A stretch of 64,000 nt of DNA from Bacillus sp. HNG (GCF_003400205.1 NZ_QUQV01000004.1:124001-188000), one strand, 5' to 3'; shown: positions 1 to 9,077, counted from the stretch's first letter. Notes: a model not told the origin generated them from the sequence alone. Made by a program: numbers and translations.

Positions 1-1
1 A

Positions 2-295
2 GTAGCAGACGGGGAATATGATCGTGGTATTTTAATTTGCGGAACAGGAATTGGAATGAGCATTGCTGCGAATAAGGTTCATGGTATCCGTTGTGCACTT
101 TGTCATGATGTATTTAGTGCAAAGGCAACACGTGAACATAATAACAGCAACATCCTGGCAATGGGTGAGCGTGTGATTGGCCCAGGACTTGCTCGTGAAA
201 TTGCAAAAGCATGGCTTACAACTGAGTTTTTGGGCGGTCGCCATGAAAACAGAATCAATAAAATTACTGAATACGAAAACAGCACAGAAGAATAG
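2..295 (+). CDS. rpiB: Ribose-5-phosphate isomerase B, C-terminal part
   Basis: The reading frame is already open at the window edge and gives 97 residues of a protein normally about 148 residues long, so roughly the first third lies outside. The segment CGTGIGMSIAANK carries the RpiB catalytic cysteine region, and REHNNSN and the terminal RI-rich helix are also typical of RpiB/LacAB. The enzyme interconverts ribose 5-phosphate and ribulose 5-phosphate in the cytosol (pentose phosphate pathway). It is followed directly by ywlG, as in B. subtilis, where the gene is called ywlF. A lacA/lacB assignment is unlikely given the neighbours. Confidence 0.93.
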   Translation, partial: VADGEYDRGILICGTGIGMSIAANKVHGIRCALCHDVFSAKATREHNNSNILAMGERVIGPGLAREIAKAWLTTEFLGGRHENRINKITEYENSTEE

Positions 296-352
296 AAGAT
301 ATTGCGCCTGAGAATTTGTTGAATCAGGCGTATTTGATTGGGGGGTTCGGTA

Positions 353-925
353 ATGGTTGGTGATATTGAAGTATGGAGAGGTCAGCTTCGGACGATTCTT
401 TCAGAGTTTGCGGAAAAAGCTTCGTTGAAAAAAGGAGAACTACTCGTTGTCGGTTGCAGTACGAGTGAGGTTATTGGCGAACGTATTGGAACGGCAGGGT
501 CTGAGGAAGTGGCCGAAATGATTTTTAGTGAGCTAAATTCTCTTAGTAAAAATGTTGGCGTCGAACTTGCGTTTCAGTGTTGTGAGCATTTAAACCGCGC
601 ATTGGTGGTAGAGCGTGAAACAGCATTACACAAAAATTTTGAGCAAGTAACTGTGGTGCCAGTTCGAACAGCCGGTGGCGCAATGGCAACCTACGCATAC
701 GGACATTTTAACGATCCAGTTGTAGTTGAGTTTATTAAAGCTGAAGCGGGAATTGATATCGGCGACACCTTCATTGGGATGCATCTAAAGCATGTTGCAG
801 TACCCGTTCGGAGTTCCGTAAAGGAAATTGGTGGAGCCCACGTCACAATGGCCAAAGCCAGACCAAAACTCATCGGAGGAGAGCGTGCTGTTTATCCCGA
901 TAAAAATGAAAATAAAAAATGCTAA
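353..925 (+). CDS. ywlG: YwlG family protein (DUF436)
   Basis: This 190-residue protein matches the conserved YwlG/TIGR01440 family: the [15 protein letters not shown] segment near residue 35, [14 protein letters not shown] near 75, and the C-terminal [19 protein letters not shown]. The biochemical function of the family is not known. I chose the ATG at 353 because it has a G-rich ribosome site (gggggg) six bases upstream. A TTG at 338 lies inside that site. The gene follows rpiB in what is probably the same transcript, matching B. subtilis order, and ends before a hairpin terminator at 938. Confidence 0.88.
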   Translation: MVGDIEVWRGQLRTILSEFAEKASLKKGELLVVGCSTSEVIGERIGTAGSEEVAEMIFSELNSLSKNVGVELAFQCCEHLNRALVVERETALHKNFEQVTVVPVRTAGGAMATYAYGHFNDPVVVEFIKAEAGIDIGDTFIGMHLKHVAVPVRSSVKEIGGAHVTMAKARPKLIGGERAVYPDKNENKKC

Positions 926-937
926 AAGAGCTACGAG

Positions 938-979
938 GAGCCAAGGGACCAAGGGGTCGGTTCCTGTGGCTCTTTTTTT
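938..979 (+). terminator. Rho-independent terminator after ywlG
   Basis: Stem GAGCCA/TGGCTC is extended inward by AGGGACC/GGTTCCT with one bulged G, followed by seven T. The inner part contains the ggtcggttcctgtgg module that recurs elsewhere in the window. Confidence 0.8.
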
Positions 980-995
980 CCTTTTTGATATTATG

Positions 996-1020
996 TGTAA
1001 CATTTTAGGGGTTAGTTCGT
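996..1020 (+). promoter_or_regulatory. Possible autoregulated ECF promoter
   Basis: TGTAAC at 996-1001 followed by ATTTT resembles the ECF -35 (TGAAACNTTT). CGT at 1018-1020 follows after 16 bases, as in the ECF -10. It lies about 45 bases before the sigma-factor start. ECF sigma operons are commonly autoregulated; this site is inferred from pattern only. Confidence 0.45.
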
Positions 1021-1066
1021 TTTGTAGGTGAGGTATGATGATGGTAACGAGAGAGAGGGGGCACAG

Positions 1067-1579
1067 ATGAGTAAAGAACGAAATGAAAAGTTAGATGATA
1101 TTTATCGTCGTTATGCGGAACCCCTCTTTTATTATTTGTTACGAATGTCAGGTTCCTCCACTTTAGCGGAGGAACTTGTTCAGGAAACGTTCTTCCGGGC
1201 GACGGTTTCCCTGTCCTTTTATAAATACGAGGACGTCAAACCATGGCTATTTAAGGTGGCCCGTAATACCTACCTTGATGAATGGAGAAAGAGACAACGG
1301 TGGAAGTGGGTCCCTTTTTACGATAAAGGCGATATGAAGAGTCCATACGGGATACCTGAGGATGAGATGGTCAGTAAAGAAAATCTAGATGAACTGACGG
1401 ATTTACTCGACCTACTGCCAGAAAACTATCGCACGATTATTTATTTACGGGAATTTGCGGAATTTTCATATGAGGAAATTCAGGAAGCGATGGAGATGAC
1501 CGAATCACAGGTAAAGGTGACATTGCATCGGGCGCGGAAAAGGCTGCAAACATTAGTGGAAAGAGAGTTAAAGGACTAA
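1067..1579 (+). CDS. sigM: ECF RNA polymerase sigma factor, SigM-like
   Basis: This is a 170-residue protein with the two ECF domains. Region 2 (LYRR...AEELVQETFFRA, KPWLFKVARNTYLDEWRK) is near residues 10-80. Region 4 (LDLLPENYRTIIYLREFAEFSYEEIQ plus the recognition helix SQVKVTLHRARKRL) is near 115-165. The start at 1067 is preceded by gagagggggc. A longer frame from 1028 lacks such a site. The next gene encodes a membrane anti-sigma factor of the SigM-antagonist type, which is why I favour SigM (cell-envelope stress) over SigX/SigV/SigW. In B. subtilis the sigM operon lies elsewhere, so its place between ywlG and glyA is unusual. Confidence 0.72.
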   Translation: MSKERNEKLDDIYRRYAEPLFYYLLRMSGSSTLAEELVQETFFRATVSLSFYKYEDVKPWLFKVARNTYLDEWRKRQRWKWVPFYDKGDMKSPYGIPEDEMVSKENLDELTDLLDLLPENYRTIIYLREFAEFSYEEIQEAMEMTESQVKVTLHRARKRLQTLVERELKD

Positions 1580-1593
1580 GGAGTGAGTGCATT

Positions 1594-2607
1594 TTGACAG
1601 AGTGGAGCAAAGACAAAGAAAAGCGGGTTTTATGGAAGTATCGTTTTTTGTTGACTGCGAGAATAATTAGAGTTGTCCTTATTCTCTTATTTTTGTATGG
1701 GGTTTATATGATTCTACTCTCAATTGGATACGATTCTACCAAGCTTGATGATAAGAATGCCTATCATGTGAATCTAGCTATTGATTGGACACAGCCTGGC
1801 CTTCAAGGAGAATATGCGAGGCCGTTAAGTGGAAAAATCACGCCTTTTTTAAGTCAAACAATTACGATACCAATTTCGCGGACGATTGGGAAGGAAGAGC
1901 AGATTGTCGGGGAATGGGATGTAACTAAACGACTCTTGAATACACTATCGTCCAAGGAGACTATTTATTTTCAACGTTCAAGTAACCAACAGTTCGGATT
2001 TATCTTGCCGGAAGATCCCCGCACAGGTAAGAAATTAGCTGGTGTTACGAAAAGGGCTGATTTACAGGAGTGGCAGAAGCTTGAGATGGTGCATGAGGGG
2101 ACAGTTGCCAATTTAGCATTTTCAACTTCAAATTTTTTAAAACCAGAAGAGTTACTTGAAAGATTAGAAAAATATGATTTGGATGTTCAGTGGATGCCTT
2201 TGTATGCTGGTGAATTAAAAGCATTTAAGCCAGCTTGGACTTCAACAGATGGTGGGGAGAATGTATCTGTTGATACTCTTGGATTAACTAGAGCTGTGGA
2301 AATGGATGAGGATTATAAGAGTTGGTCGATGTTGATGTTGGATAGTAATACCATTCAAGAAAACCAGAAAATTATGCTTAAAAATATGAAGGAACTTATT
2401 GAAGATGAGAGTGAAACGTATCGCCAAAACGTGCTTGGGCTTTGGTACATGGAAGAGCGCTACGAATATATAAGTGAAAACGGGTTTCTAGTGTATGGTG
2501 CCGTCGTTAGCGGTCCAGTCAAGGAACTTTTAAAATTAAAAGAAGAACCAGACTTTAGGAATGTCCGGGTTGGTGAATTCGAATATTGGAATTGGACAAC
2601 GGAATGA
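1594..2607 (+). CDS. Membrane anti-sigma factor (Sigma_reg_N/Sigma_reg_C type)
   Basis: This 337-residue protein has a short cytoplasmic N-terminus, one transmembrane helix around residues 20-44 (LTARIIRVVLILLFLYGVYM) and a long extracytoplasmic domain. The architecture and segments such as KLDDKNAYHVNLAIDWTQPG and LGLTRAVEMDED resemble the YhdL-type antagonists of SigM. It probably sequesters the sigma factor encoded 14 bases upstream and releases it on envelope stress. Translation starts at TTG 1594 behind AAGGAG, which overlaps the sigma stop region, so the two are co-transcribed. The signal it senses cannot be read from the sequence. Confidence 0.7.
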   Translation: MTEWSKDKEKRVLWKYRFLLTARIIRVVLILLFLYGVYMILLSIGYDSTKLDDKNAYHVNLAIDWTQPGLQGEYARPLSGKITPFLSQTITIPISRTIGKEEQIVGEWDVTKRLLNTLSSKETIYFQRSSNQQFGFILPEDPRTGKKLAGVTKRADLQEWQKLEMVHEGTVANLAFSTSNFLKPEELLERLEKYDLDVQWMPLYAGELKAFKPAWTSTDGGENVSVDTLGLTRAVEMDEDYKSWSMLMLDSNTIQENQKIMLKNMKELIEDESETYRQNVLGLWYMEERYEYISENGFLVYGAVVSGPVKELLKLKEEPDFRNVRVGEFEYWNWTTE

Positions 2608-2610
2608 AGG

Positions 2611-2640
2611 AGAGACAGGGTGGAGAGCCTTGTCTCTTTT
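2611..2640 (+). terminator. Terminator of the sigma/anti-sigma operon
   Basis: Ten-base-pair stem AGAGACAGGG/CCTTGTCTCT with one G-T pair and a TTTT tail, three bases after the stop codon. Confidence 0.8.
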
Positions 2641-2923
2641 AAATGAACCAATAGAACCGTCCCTGCGATTCCAAATAAGTGAACGATTTTTAAAAAATAT
2701 ACTTGAACGTTCGTGTTTTGCAAAAAGAATTTAAGTCTTTTAAGTTGCCGTGAAAACCAATCACAGCAACGTTTTAACAGCTCTTAAACCCCATTAAAAG
2801 CGATTTTGTTGGGATATCAATAAAAAACTTAATCTTCCTACTACCGAATAAAAGTGTTACAATGGAAAGGTATTTTTCAAATTAGCGGAATAATTCATAC
2901 ATCGATTAAAAGGAGGATTCCAA
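2641..2923 (+). promoter_or_regulatory. glyA upstream region
   Basis: This non-coding stretch holds an AGAACCGTCCC module near 2653 and two inverted PurBox-like GAAC motifs (2675-2687 on plus, 2706-2718 on minus, each about 10 of 13 to AWWWCCGAACWWT). A likely sigma-A -10 TACAAT is at 2858-2863, with only a weak -35 about 17 bases before it. glyA is a PurR target in B. subtilis, but the spacing here is not ideal, so PurR control is a guess. Confidence 0.4.
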
Positions 2924-4165
2924 ATGAAACATTTATCGGAGCAAGATCAACAAGTATTTAGTGCGATTCAAGATGAACTACAAAGACAACGTACAAAAAT
3001 TGAACTGATTGCATCTGAAAACTTTGTAAGTGAAGCAGTTATGGAAGCTCAAGGTTCTGTATTAACAAATAAATATGCAGAAGGGTACCCTGGCCGTCGT
3101 TATTATGGTGGTTGTGAGCATGTGGATGTTGTGGAGGACATTGCAAGAGACCGTGCGAAGGAAATCTTCGGCGCTGAGCATGCGAATGTGCAGCCACACT
3201 CTGGAGCACAAGCAAATATGGCTGTATACTTTACAATCCTAGAGCAGGGCGACACTGTACTTGGGATGAATCTTTCCCATGGTGGACATTTAACACATGG
3301 TAGTCCGGTAAACTTCAGTGGAATTCAATATAATTTTGTGGAGTACGGAGTCGATCCTGAAACACATAAGATCAACTACGACGATGTACGTGCGAAAGCA
3401 CTAGAACATAAGCCGAAGCTGATCGTTGCAGGTGCGAGTGCATATCCACGTGCAATTGATTTTAAAAAGTTCAGAGAAATTGCGGACGAAGTTGGCGCGT
3501 ATTTAATGGTGGATATGGCTCATATCGCAGGATTAGTTGCTACTGGTCTTCATGAAAACCCAGTTCCATATGCGGATTTCGTTACGACAACGACTCATAA
3601 AACATTACGTGGTCCACGTGGTGGTATGATTCTATGTAAAGAAGAATATGCAAAGAAAATCGATAAGTCGATCTTCCCTGGTATCCAAGGTGGTCCTTTA
3701 ATGCACGTAATTGCGGCTAAAGCTGTTGCATTCGGGGAAGCTTTAACAGACGAATTCAAACAATATGCTAAAAATATCGTGGCTAATGCAGCTAGATTAG
3801 CAGAGTCTTTACAAAAAGAAGGTCTAGACCTCGTGTCTGGTGGAACCGACAATCACTTATTACTATTGGATGTTCGTTCATTAGGACTAACTGGTAAAGT
3901 GGCTGAAAAGGTTCTTGACGATATCGGCATCACAGTAAACAAAAATACGATTCCATTCGATCCAGAAAGCCCATTTGTAACAAGCGGTATCCGTATCGGT
4001 ACTGCAGCAGTAACAAGCAGAGGCTTCGGTTTGGAGGATATGGATGAAATTGCGTCAATCATCGCATTTGCATTGAAAAACTCAGAAGACGAAGCGAAGT
4101 TAGCTGAAGCAAGCGAGCGTGTAGAAGCATTAACTAGCAAGTTCGTACTTTATAACGAGTATTAA
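2924..4165 (+). CDS. glyA: Serine hydroxymethyltransferase
   Basis: This 413-residue protein has the length and sequence of bacterial GlyA throughout. [19 protein letters not shown] and [15 protein letters not shown] are near the N-terminus, and the PLP-lysine segment [13 protein letters not shown] is near residue 225. It is a cytosolic PLP enzyme that converts serine and tetrahydrofolate to glycine and methylene-tetrahydrofolate, feeding purine and thymidylate synthesis. The ATG at 2924 follows a strong AAAGGAGG site. It is monocistronic between terminators, whereas in B. subtilis it directly follows ywlG and precedes upp. Confidence 0.98.
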   Translation: MKHLSEQDQQVFSAIQDELQRQRTKIELIASENFVSEAVMEAQGSVLTNKYAEGYPGRRYYGGCEHVDVVEDIARDRAKEIFGAEHANVQPHSGAQANMAVYFTILEQGDTVLGMNLSHGGHLTHGSPVNFSGIQYNFVEYGVDPETHKINYDDVRAKALEHKPKLIVAGASAYPRAIDFKKFREIADEVGAYLMVDMAHIAGLVATGLHENPVPYADFVTTTTHKTLRGPRGGMILCKEEYAKKIDKSIFPGIQGGPLMHVIAAKAVAFGEALTDEFKQYAKNIVANAARLAESLQKEGLDLVSGGTDNHLLLLDVRSLGLTGKVAEKVLDDIGITVNKNTIPFDPESPFVTSGIRIGTAAVTSRGFGLEDMDEIASIIAFALKNSEDEAKLAEASERVEALTSKFVLYNEY

Positions 4166-4173
4166 GATAGTTG

Positions 4174-4210
4174 AAGGCAGGAATCCTTTTAGGGGGATCC
4201 TGTCTTTTTT
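4174..4210 (+). terminator. glyA terminator
   Basis: Imperfect stem GGCAGGAATCC/GGATCCTGTC with one bulged base, followed by a run of seven T. Confidence 0.8.
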
Positions 4211-4211
4211 T

Positions 4212-4351
4212 GATAGGGCGTGATAATTTATAGGTAGGGAACAATCCTCTTAGGTTAGGGCACTATTATGGAACTTGGGGCGCAATCCCCGAAAAGTCTT
4301 CCGTGTAAACGAGTTTTTTTCGATAAACGAAGCCATTGTCCGATAAACCTC
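4212..4351. repeat. Degenerate 20-bp periodic array, old copy
   Basis: Seven consecutive 20-base segments keep a GATAA, CAAT or CTAT core at the same internal position (for example GATAA at 4223, 4323 and 4343). Sequence identity between units is low, so this is a weaker version of the arrays at 16592 and 18740. It directly follows a terminator, as they do. Confidence 0.4.
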
Positions 4352-4363
4352 AACCATCCCCCG

Positions 4364-4397
4364 CCAAAAACAAAGCGCTTAGATATCGTCCAAGCGC
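4364..4397 (-). terminator. Terminator of the SPFH/RHH operon
   Basis: Perfect stem GCGCTT/AAGCGC with an 11-base loop; read on the minus strand it is followed by TTTGTTTTT. It lies 10 bases after the stop of the small gene. Confidence 0.7.
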
Positions 4398-4406
4398 AAT
4401 CTGAAA

Positions 4407-4568
4407 TTACTGTTTATTTTTTGGAATTCTACCTGCCTTTTTAGCCGCTTCTCTTAAAAGAAACTCGATATGGCTGTTGACACTTCGAAAGTCATCGGCA
4501 GCCCATTTTTGTAAAATTTCATAGAGGTCAGGATCTAGCCGCAATGGAAAGCTCTTTTTTTTAGACAT
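4407..4568 (-). CDS. Small ribbon-helix-helix (Arc-type) protein
   Basis: A 53-residue open frame starts MSKKKSFPLRLDPDLYEIL and continues with KWAADDFRSVNSHIEFLLREA, the beta-strand/helix/helix pattern of Arc/MetJ DNA-binding proteins. It begins 12 bases after the stop of the SPFH gene, behind gagggg, so the two form an operon. Probable role: a small DNA-binding regulator, or a component acting with the SPFH protein. The target is unknown, and no toxin partner is visible that would make it an antitoxin. Confidence 0.75.
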   Translation of the reverse strand: MSKKKSFPLRLDPDLYEILQKWAADDFRSVNSHIEFLLREAAKKAGRIPKNKQ

Positions 4569-4580
4569 GCTTGCCCCTCA

Positions 4581-5423
4581 TCAATAGAGAGTACCTGCGT
4601 TAATGACAGGTTGAGTTGATTTTTCAGAGACGATCGCGACTAATAGGTTGTTCACCATTTGCACCTTACGCTCATCGTCAAGGTCAACGGTCTTATCCTG
4701 CTCGAGTTGCTTGATTGCCATTTGTGCCATTCCGACTGCACCTTCGACAATTTTTTGGCGAGCTGCAATAATGGCAGTGGCTTGCTGACGTTGAAGCATC
4801 GCTTGGGCAATTTCAGTTGAATAGGCAAGATGAGTGAGGCGAGCTTCAAGAACTTCGACACCTGCTACTTTTAAACGATCCTGGAGCTCCGCAGCCAATT
4901 CATTTGAGATTTCCTCGGAATTTCCACGCAATGTGAGTTCAACATTTTCAAATGTGTCATAAGGGTAGCGAGTAGCAACATGTCGAATCGCGGTTTCGCT
5001 TTGAATTTCTACGAATTCCTCGTAATGGTCTACATCGAATACGGCTTTTGCTGAATCAACAACCTTATACACAATAACTGCCGCAATTTCAATTGGATTC
5101 CCCTCAACATCGTTTACTTTTAACTTTTTGCTATTAAAGTTGTTTACGCGTAAGGACACGCTTCGGCGAATAGAGAATGGAACAGTTAAAAACATTCCGC
5201 TGTCGCGAATAGTTCCTAAATATTTTCCGAAAAAGATAACTACTCCAGCCTTGTTAGGTTGAATGATTGTAATACCAGAAGCCAAAATCACCGCAACAGC
5301 GACAAATAGAATTCCAAACACAACCTTTGTGTTGATAAGCATCATGACTCCTAGTGCGATGAATACAGCAATGACTAGAACCCCTAAAAAACCGTTAAGT
5401 TTCCATACTTGTGTTTCTTTCAT
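4581..5423 (-). CDS. SPFH (prohibitin/stomatin) domain membrane protein
   Basis: This is a 280-residue protein with two N-terminal membrane helices (about residues 10-29 and 33-53), then the SPFH/band-7 domain ([26 protein letters not shown] through [38 protein letters not shown]). An alanine/glutamine-rich helix follows ([26 protein letters not shown]). Such proteins oligomerise in the membrane and organise microdomains. This one is shorter than flotillins (FloT) and closer to stomatin-like forms. It is transcribed away from upp and co-expressed with the small Arc-type gene downstream. The substrate or client is unknown. Confidence 0.85.
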   Translation of the reverse strand: MKETQVWKLNGFLGVLVIAVFIALGVMMLINTKVVFGILFVAVAVILASGITIIQPNKAGVVIFFGKYLGTIRDSGMFLTVPFSIRRSVSLRVNNFNSKKLKVNDVEGNPIEIAAVIVYKVVDSAKAVFDVDHYEEFVEIQSETAIRHVATRYPYDTFENVELTLRGNSEEISNELAAELQDRLKVAGVEVLEARLTHLAYSTEIAQAMLQRQQATAIIAARQKIVEGAVGMAQMAIKQLEQDKTVDLDDERKVQMVNNLLVAIVSEKSTQPVINAGTLY

Positions 5424-5549
5424 GGGATCGACCTCATTTCATTTCGATATTTATTTTATATTATTATGATATCACTTTTGTATAAAATTGTAAATTAGTT
5501 TACTGAACATTTTAATATTTATTCATTCTGTGTATTTTTGAGTTTCGTC

Positions 5550-5578
5550 TTGAACATGCTTTGTTTTTTCTGTAAAAT
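5550..5578 (+). promoter_or_regulatory. Sigma-A promoter of upp
   Basis: TTGAAC (5550-5555), a 17-base spacer and TAAAAT (5573-5578), about 90 bases before the upp start codon. Confidence 0.65.
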
Positions 5579-5667
5579 TTATTGAAGTGCAAAAAACGCA
5601 GTTCGTAGTGTTATTTTTTCAACTGAAGGAAATTCTAAAAGAAGCATACTCAAAAAAGGAGAGATGA

Positions 5668-6300
<633 letters not shown>

Positions 6301-6311
6301 GCGAAAAAAGT

Positions 6312-6477
6312 GGAAGCGCCTTGCACAGAAACGAGAAAACTGGCCGACTAAATTCGCCACGTCCTGTGGCGCCGTCGGCATTAGCACATCCTGTGCGTCG
6401 ATATCCGACAAAGAGGCGTATTTTGCCTCTGCGCAGAGGAGTTGAAGTTTCTCGAGGTTCTAGGCGCTGCAACTAGA
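6312..6477. repeat. Dispersed structured repeat, copy 1
   Basis: The ends carry inverted GGAAGCGCC and TAGGCGCT. Inside are small hairpins GCCAC-gtcct-GTGGC (near 6356), GCACA-tcc-TGTGC (near 6386) and GAGGC-GCCTC. The reverse complement aligns with 55142-55320: shared ends AGCGCCTAG and AAGGCGCTT, and the internal GCACAGGATGTGCT. It lies between upp and its terminator. Confidence 0.7.
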
Positions 6478-6490
6478 ACTCACATATTCG

Positions 6491-6532
6491 ACCACCTTTT
6501 GAGAAATGCTATCTCAAAGAGGTGGTTTTTTT
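6491..6532 (+). terminator. upp terminator, overlapping the next gene's ribosome site
   Basis: Stem ACCACCTTTTGAGA pairs with TCTCAAAGAGGTGGT, followed by seven T. The 3' arm contains AGAGGTGG (6518-6525), positioned seven bases before a GTG start. Confidence 0.85.
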
Positions 6533-8770
6533 GTGAAAATGTTACTGGGCATTTGTATAAGTATAATCCTCCTATTTTCAACAAATCCTGTCGAAGCGCA
6601 CCGTTTTCCGGACAGACCCCCATTGCCTAAAGAGGATATGGATGAAGTGGTGCACGAAATCATCATAACGGATGAAAATCAATTTAATTCCATAATAGAG
6701 AAAACAAAAACAAGCTATTCCTCCATAAAAATTAACCACATATATAAGCATGTATTTTCAGGTTTTTCCGTAACGGGAAAAAGGCGTGATATTCAACAAT
6801 TAAAAATGGAGTCCGGCGTTCAACATAGTTCTCCGGTTACAACCTATCAGATTTCTGTTAAAGAAAGTGTTCCTTTTATCGGGGGGGACGAGATTCGAAG
6901 TCACTTTGATAAAAAGGATCATCGCTTAACCGGAAAAGGCGTCAAAGTTGGTGTGATTGATACCGGTGTTGACTACACACACCCAGACCTGAGAAGAAAT
7001 TATAAAGGGGGCTATGACCTCGTTGATGGTGATGATGACCCGATGGAGACCAGGGGAGTTGAAGGGCGAAACACCTCACATGGAACCCACGTTGCTGGGA
7101 TTATCGCAGCGAATGGGAAAATCAAAGGAGTCGCGCCTGAGGCTGATATCATTGGCTACCGCGCACTTGGTCCAGGGGGAATGGGAACCTCTGAACAAGT
7201 TATTGCGGCGATAGATAAGGCAATAGAAGATAAAGTCGATGTCATTAATCTATCACTTGGTAATACCATCAATGGACCCGACTGGCCAACAAGTCTTGCG
7301 TTGGATAAAGCAACAGAAAAAGGAATTGTGGCGGTAACTTCGAGTGGAAATTCAGGGCCAAAGGTATGGACGGTTGGTTCACCAGGGACATCATCAAAGG
7401 CGATATCAGTTGGTGCATCAACACCGCCAATGACTGTACCATATCTTACAGTGGGATTTTCGGATCGAAAAATTGAGCTCCAACCTCTCCAAGGGTCAAT
7501 ACCGTGGAAACTCATAAAGAAATATGAAATTATTGATGCGGGAATAGGCACCGAAAAAACATTCCCAAAGGCAAAAAACAAAATTGTATTAATGGAAAGA
7601 GGGCAAATTACATTTAACGAAAAAGCAGTTCGCGCCCTCAAAGCCGAAGCGATTGCTGTTCTAATTTACAATAATACAGATGGAAACTTCTCAGGTTCAT
7701 TAGAACAGGAACTTCCAATACCTGTTGCATCCCTTTCGAAAGCAGATGGGGAGTGGCTAAAGAAACAAATGAAGACTCAAAATGCTGTTGTGAAAACCTC
7801 GTTCCAAGAGGTGAAAGACACGATTGCTTCCTTTAGTTCTCGAGGTCCTGTTACGCACACATGGGCGATTAAGCCGGATGTAGTGGCACCAGGAGTCGCA
7901 ATTGACAGCACGATTCCAAATGGATACGAGGAAATGCAGGGGACAAGCATGGCTGCACCGCATGTAGCTGGAGCAAGTGCGATTTTAAAACAGGCACACC
8001 CCGGCTGGACACCAGAACAAATTAAAGCCGCACTCATGAATACAGCACGGCTATTAGAAAAAGACGATGGAACCTTGTACAAGCCATATGAACAAGGAGC
8101 GGGTAGAATTCAGCTCCATGAAGCAATTCACTCAGAAACGCTAATCTATCCTGGTTCATTTTCGGCGGGACTGTTACATCATCAAGATAAACGCACAGAA
8201 AAAAGGATAAACATAACGATAGATAATCAGTCTGAAGAAGAAAAGAAATATTCTTTCGAGATTCCAAAAAACAGAAAAGGAATTCAATGGGATTTGCCCA
8301 TACCCTTTACTGTAAAACCGAAACAAAAAAAGGAGATTACAATCGGACTTGATATTACGCCAAGTACCATTGGTGCTGGGCTCCACTATGGGAATTTATT
8401 TTTAAACGAAGGAAAAAATCGATATCATATTCCATATATGTATGTGATCGAAGAACCCGATTATCCTCGCATTATGGGATTTCAATTTGGAAAAGGGGAT
8501 AAGGAAGATGTGTTTCGATATGAATTGTACTTACCTGGTGGAGCGGATGAGTATGGGATTGTTCTCTATAATCCAGACAGTTTAAGGTTTGTGACGTTTT
8601 TAGATTGGGACCGAAATGTCGCAAGGGGATTAGTAGAGAAAGAAGTGAACAGAAAAGACCGAAACTTAAGTGGTATTTTTAAGGCGATCATTTTTGTTAG
8701 AAAAGCTGGCAAAGAGGATATACTAGAAACAGAAATCTCATTTGAGGATACAATGATAGGCGGCCACTAA
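6533..8770 (+). CDS. Secreted subtilisin-like serine protease (S8, Vpr-like)
   Basis: This is about 745 residues: signal peptide (about 1-22, LLGICISIILLFSTNPVEA), an inhibitor-I9-like propeptide, the S8 catalytic domain with a PA domain inserted, and a Vpr-type C-terminal beta region. Catalytic residues: Asp in VGVIDTGVDYTHPD (about 143), His in SHGTHVAG (about 183), Ser in GTSMAAPHVAG (about 472). The GTG at 6533 is chosen for its AGAGGTGG site; a start at 6506 would lie inside the upp terminator. It is a paralogue of vpr at 41076. Likely an extracellular protease for peptide nutrition. It occupies the place of mnaA upstream of the atp operon. Confidence 0.88.
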   Translation: MKMLLGICISIILLFSTNPVEAHRFPDRPPLPKEDMDEVVHEIIITDENQFNSIIEKTKTSYSSIKINHIYKHVFSGFSVTGKRRDIQQLKMESGVQHSSPVTTYQISVKESVPFIGGDEIRSHFDKKDHRLTGKGVKVGVIDTGVDYTHPDLRRNYKGGYDLVDGDDDPMETRGVEGRNTSHGTHVAGIIAANGKIKGVAPEADIIGYRALGPGGMGTSEQVIAAIDKAIEDKVDVINLSLGNTINGPDWPTSLALDKATEKGIVAVTSSGNSGPKVWTVGSPGTSSKAISVGASTPPMTVPYLTVGFSDRKIELQPLQGSIPWKLIKKYEIIDAGIGTEKTFPKAKNKIVLMERGQITFNEKAVRALKAEAIAVLIYNNTDGNFSGSLEQELPIPVASLSKADGEWLKKQMKTQNAVVKTSFQEVKDTIASFSSRGPVTHTWAIKPDVVAPGVAIDSTIPNGYEEMQGTSMAAPHVAGASAILKQAHPGWTPEQIKAALMNTARLLEKDDGTLYKPYEQGAGRIQLHEAIHSETLIYPGSFSAGLLHHQDKRTEKRINITIDNQSEEEKKYSFEIPKNRKGIQWDLPIPFTVKPKQKKEITIGLDITPSTIGAGLHYGNLFLNEGKNRYHIPYMYVIEEPDYPRIMGFQFGKGDKEDVFRYELYLPGGADEYGIVLYNPDSLRFVTFLDWDRNVARGLVEKEVNRKDRNLSGIFKAIIFVRKAGKEDILETEISFEDTMIGGH

Positions 8771-8786
8771 AACGTTGGTCGCCTAC
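8757..8786 (+). terminator. Hairpin at the end of the protease gene
   Basis: Stem TAGGCGGCCA/TGGTCGCCTA begins inside the last codons and includes the stop. There is no clear T run, so it may be a weak terminator or a 3' stabiliser. Confidence 0.5.
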
Positions 8787-9077
8787 GTCTAATTATGAAC
8801 TTTTTGTGAACGATAAGCGAATTTTTGGATTAATACTACGATGATAGGACTAACAAAAATCACGATTATATGGCTTTTGTAAGCGGATGTGGAATGCGAT
8901 AAAATCGCTTGTGAGAAGGTGAACTTTTTCCTTACAAACAATTGACATTAATAGGTGCCTATTGTATGCTTACAAAGGGTATGAATGAGAAGGTTTTCAT
9001 CGTAGTATTACTTGGAAAATTGAGTATTTTCTGACACGTTCAAAACCTACCTCTAACGCGTAAAGTGGGGGTTGCTA
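8787..9077 (+). promoter_or_regulatory. atp operon promoter region
   Basis: A near-consensus sigma-A promoter lies here: TTGACA (8942-8947), a 17-base spacer and TATGCT (8965-8970). It leaves a leader of about 100 bases before atpZ. The rest of the gap has only a small GCGAT-aaa-ATCGC hairpin near 8896 and no gene. Confidence 0.75.

Noticed and set aside
2641-2923. Riboswitch before glyA
   Set aside because: No glycine, purine or SAM aptamer core and no terminator/antiterminator pair was found in the leader.
4407-4568. Antitoxin of a toxin-antitoxin pair
   Set aside because: The Arc-type fold fits, but the operon partner is an SPFH membrane protein and no toxin-like gene is adjacent.
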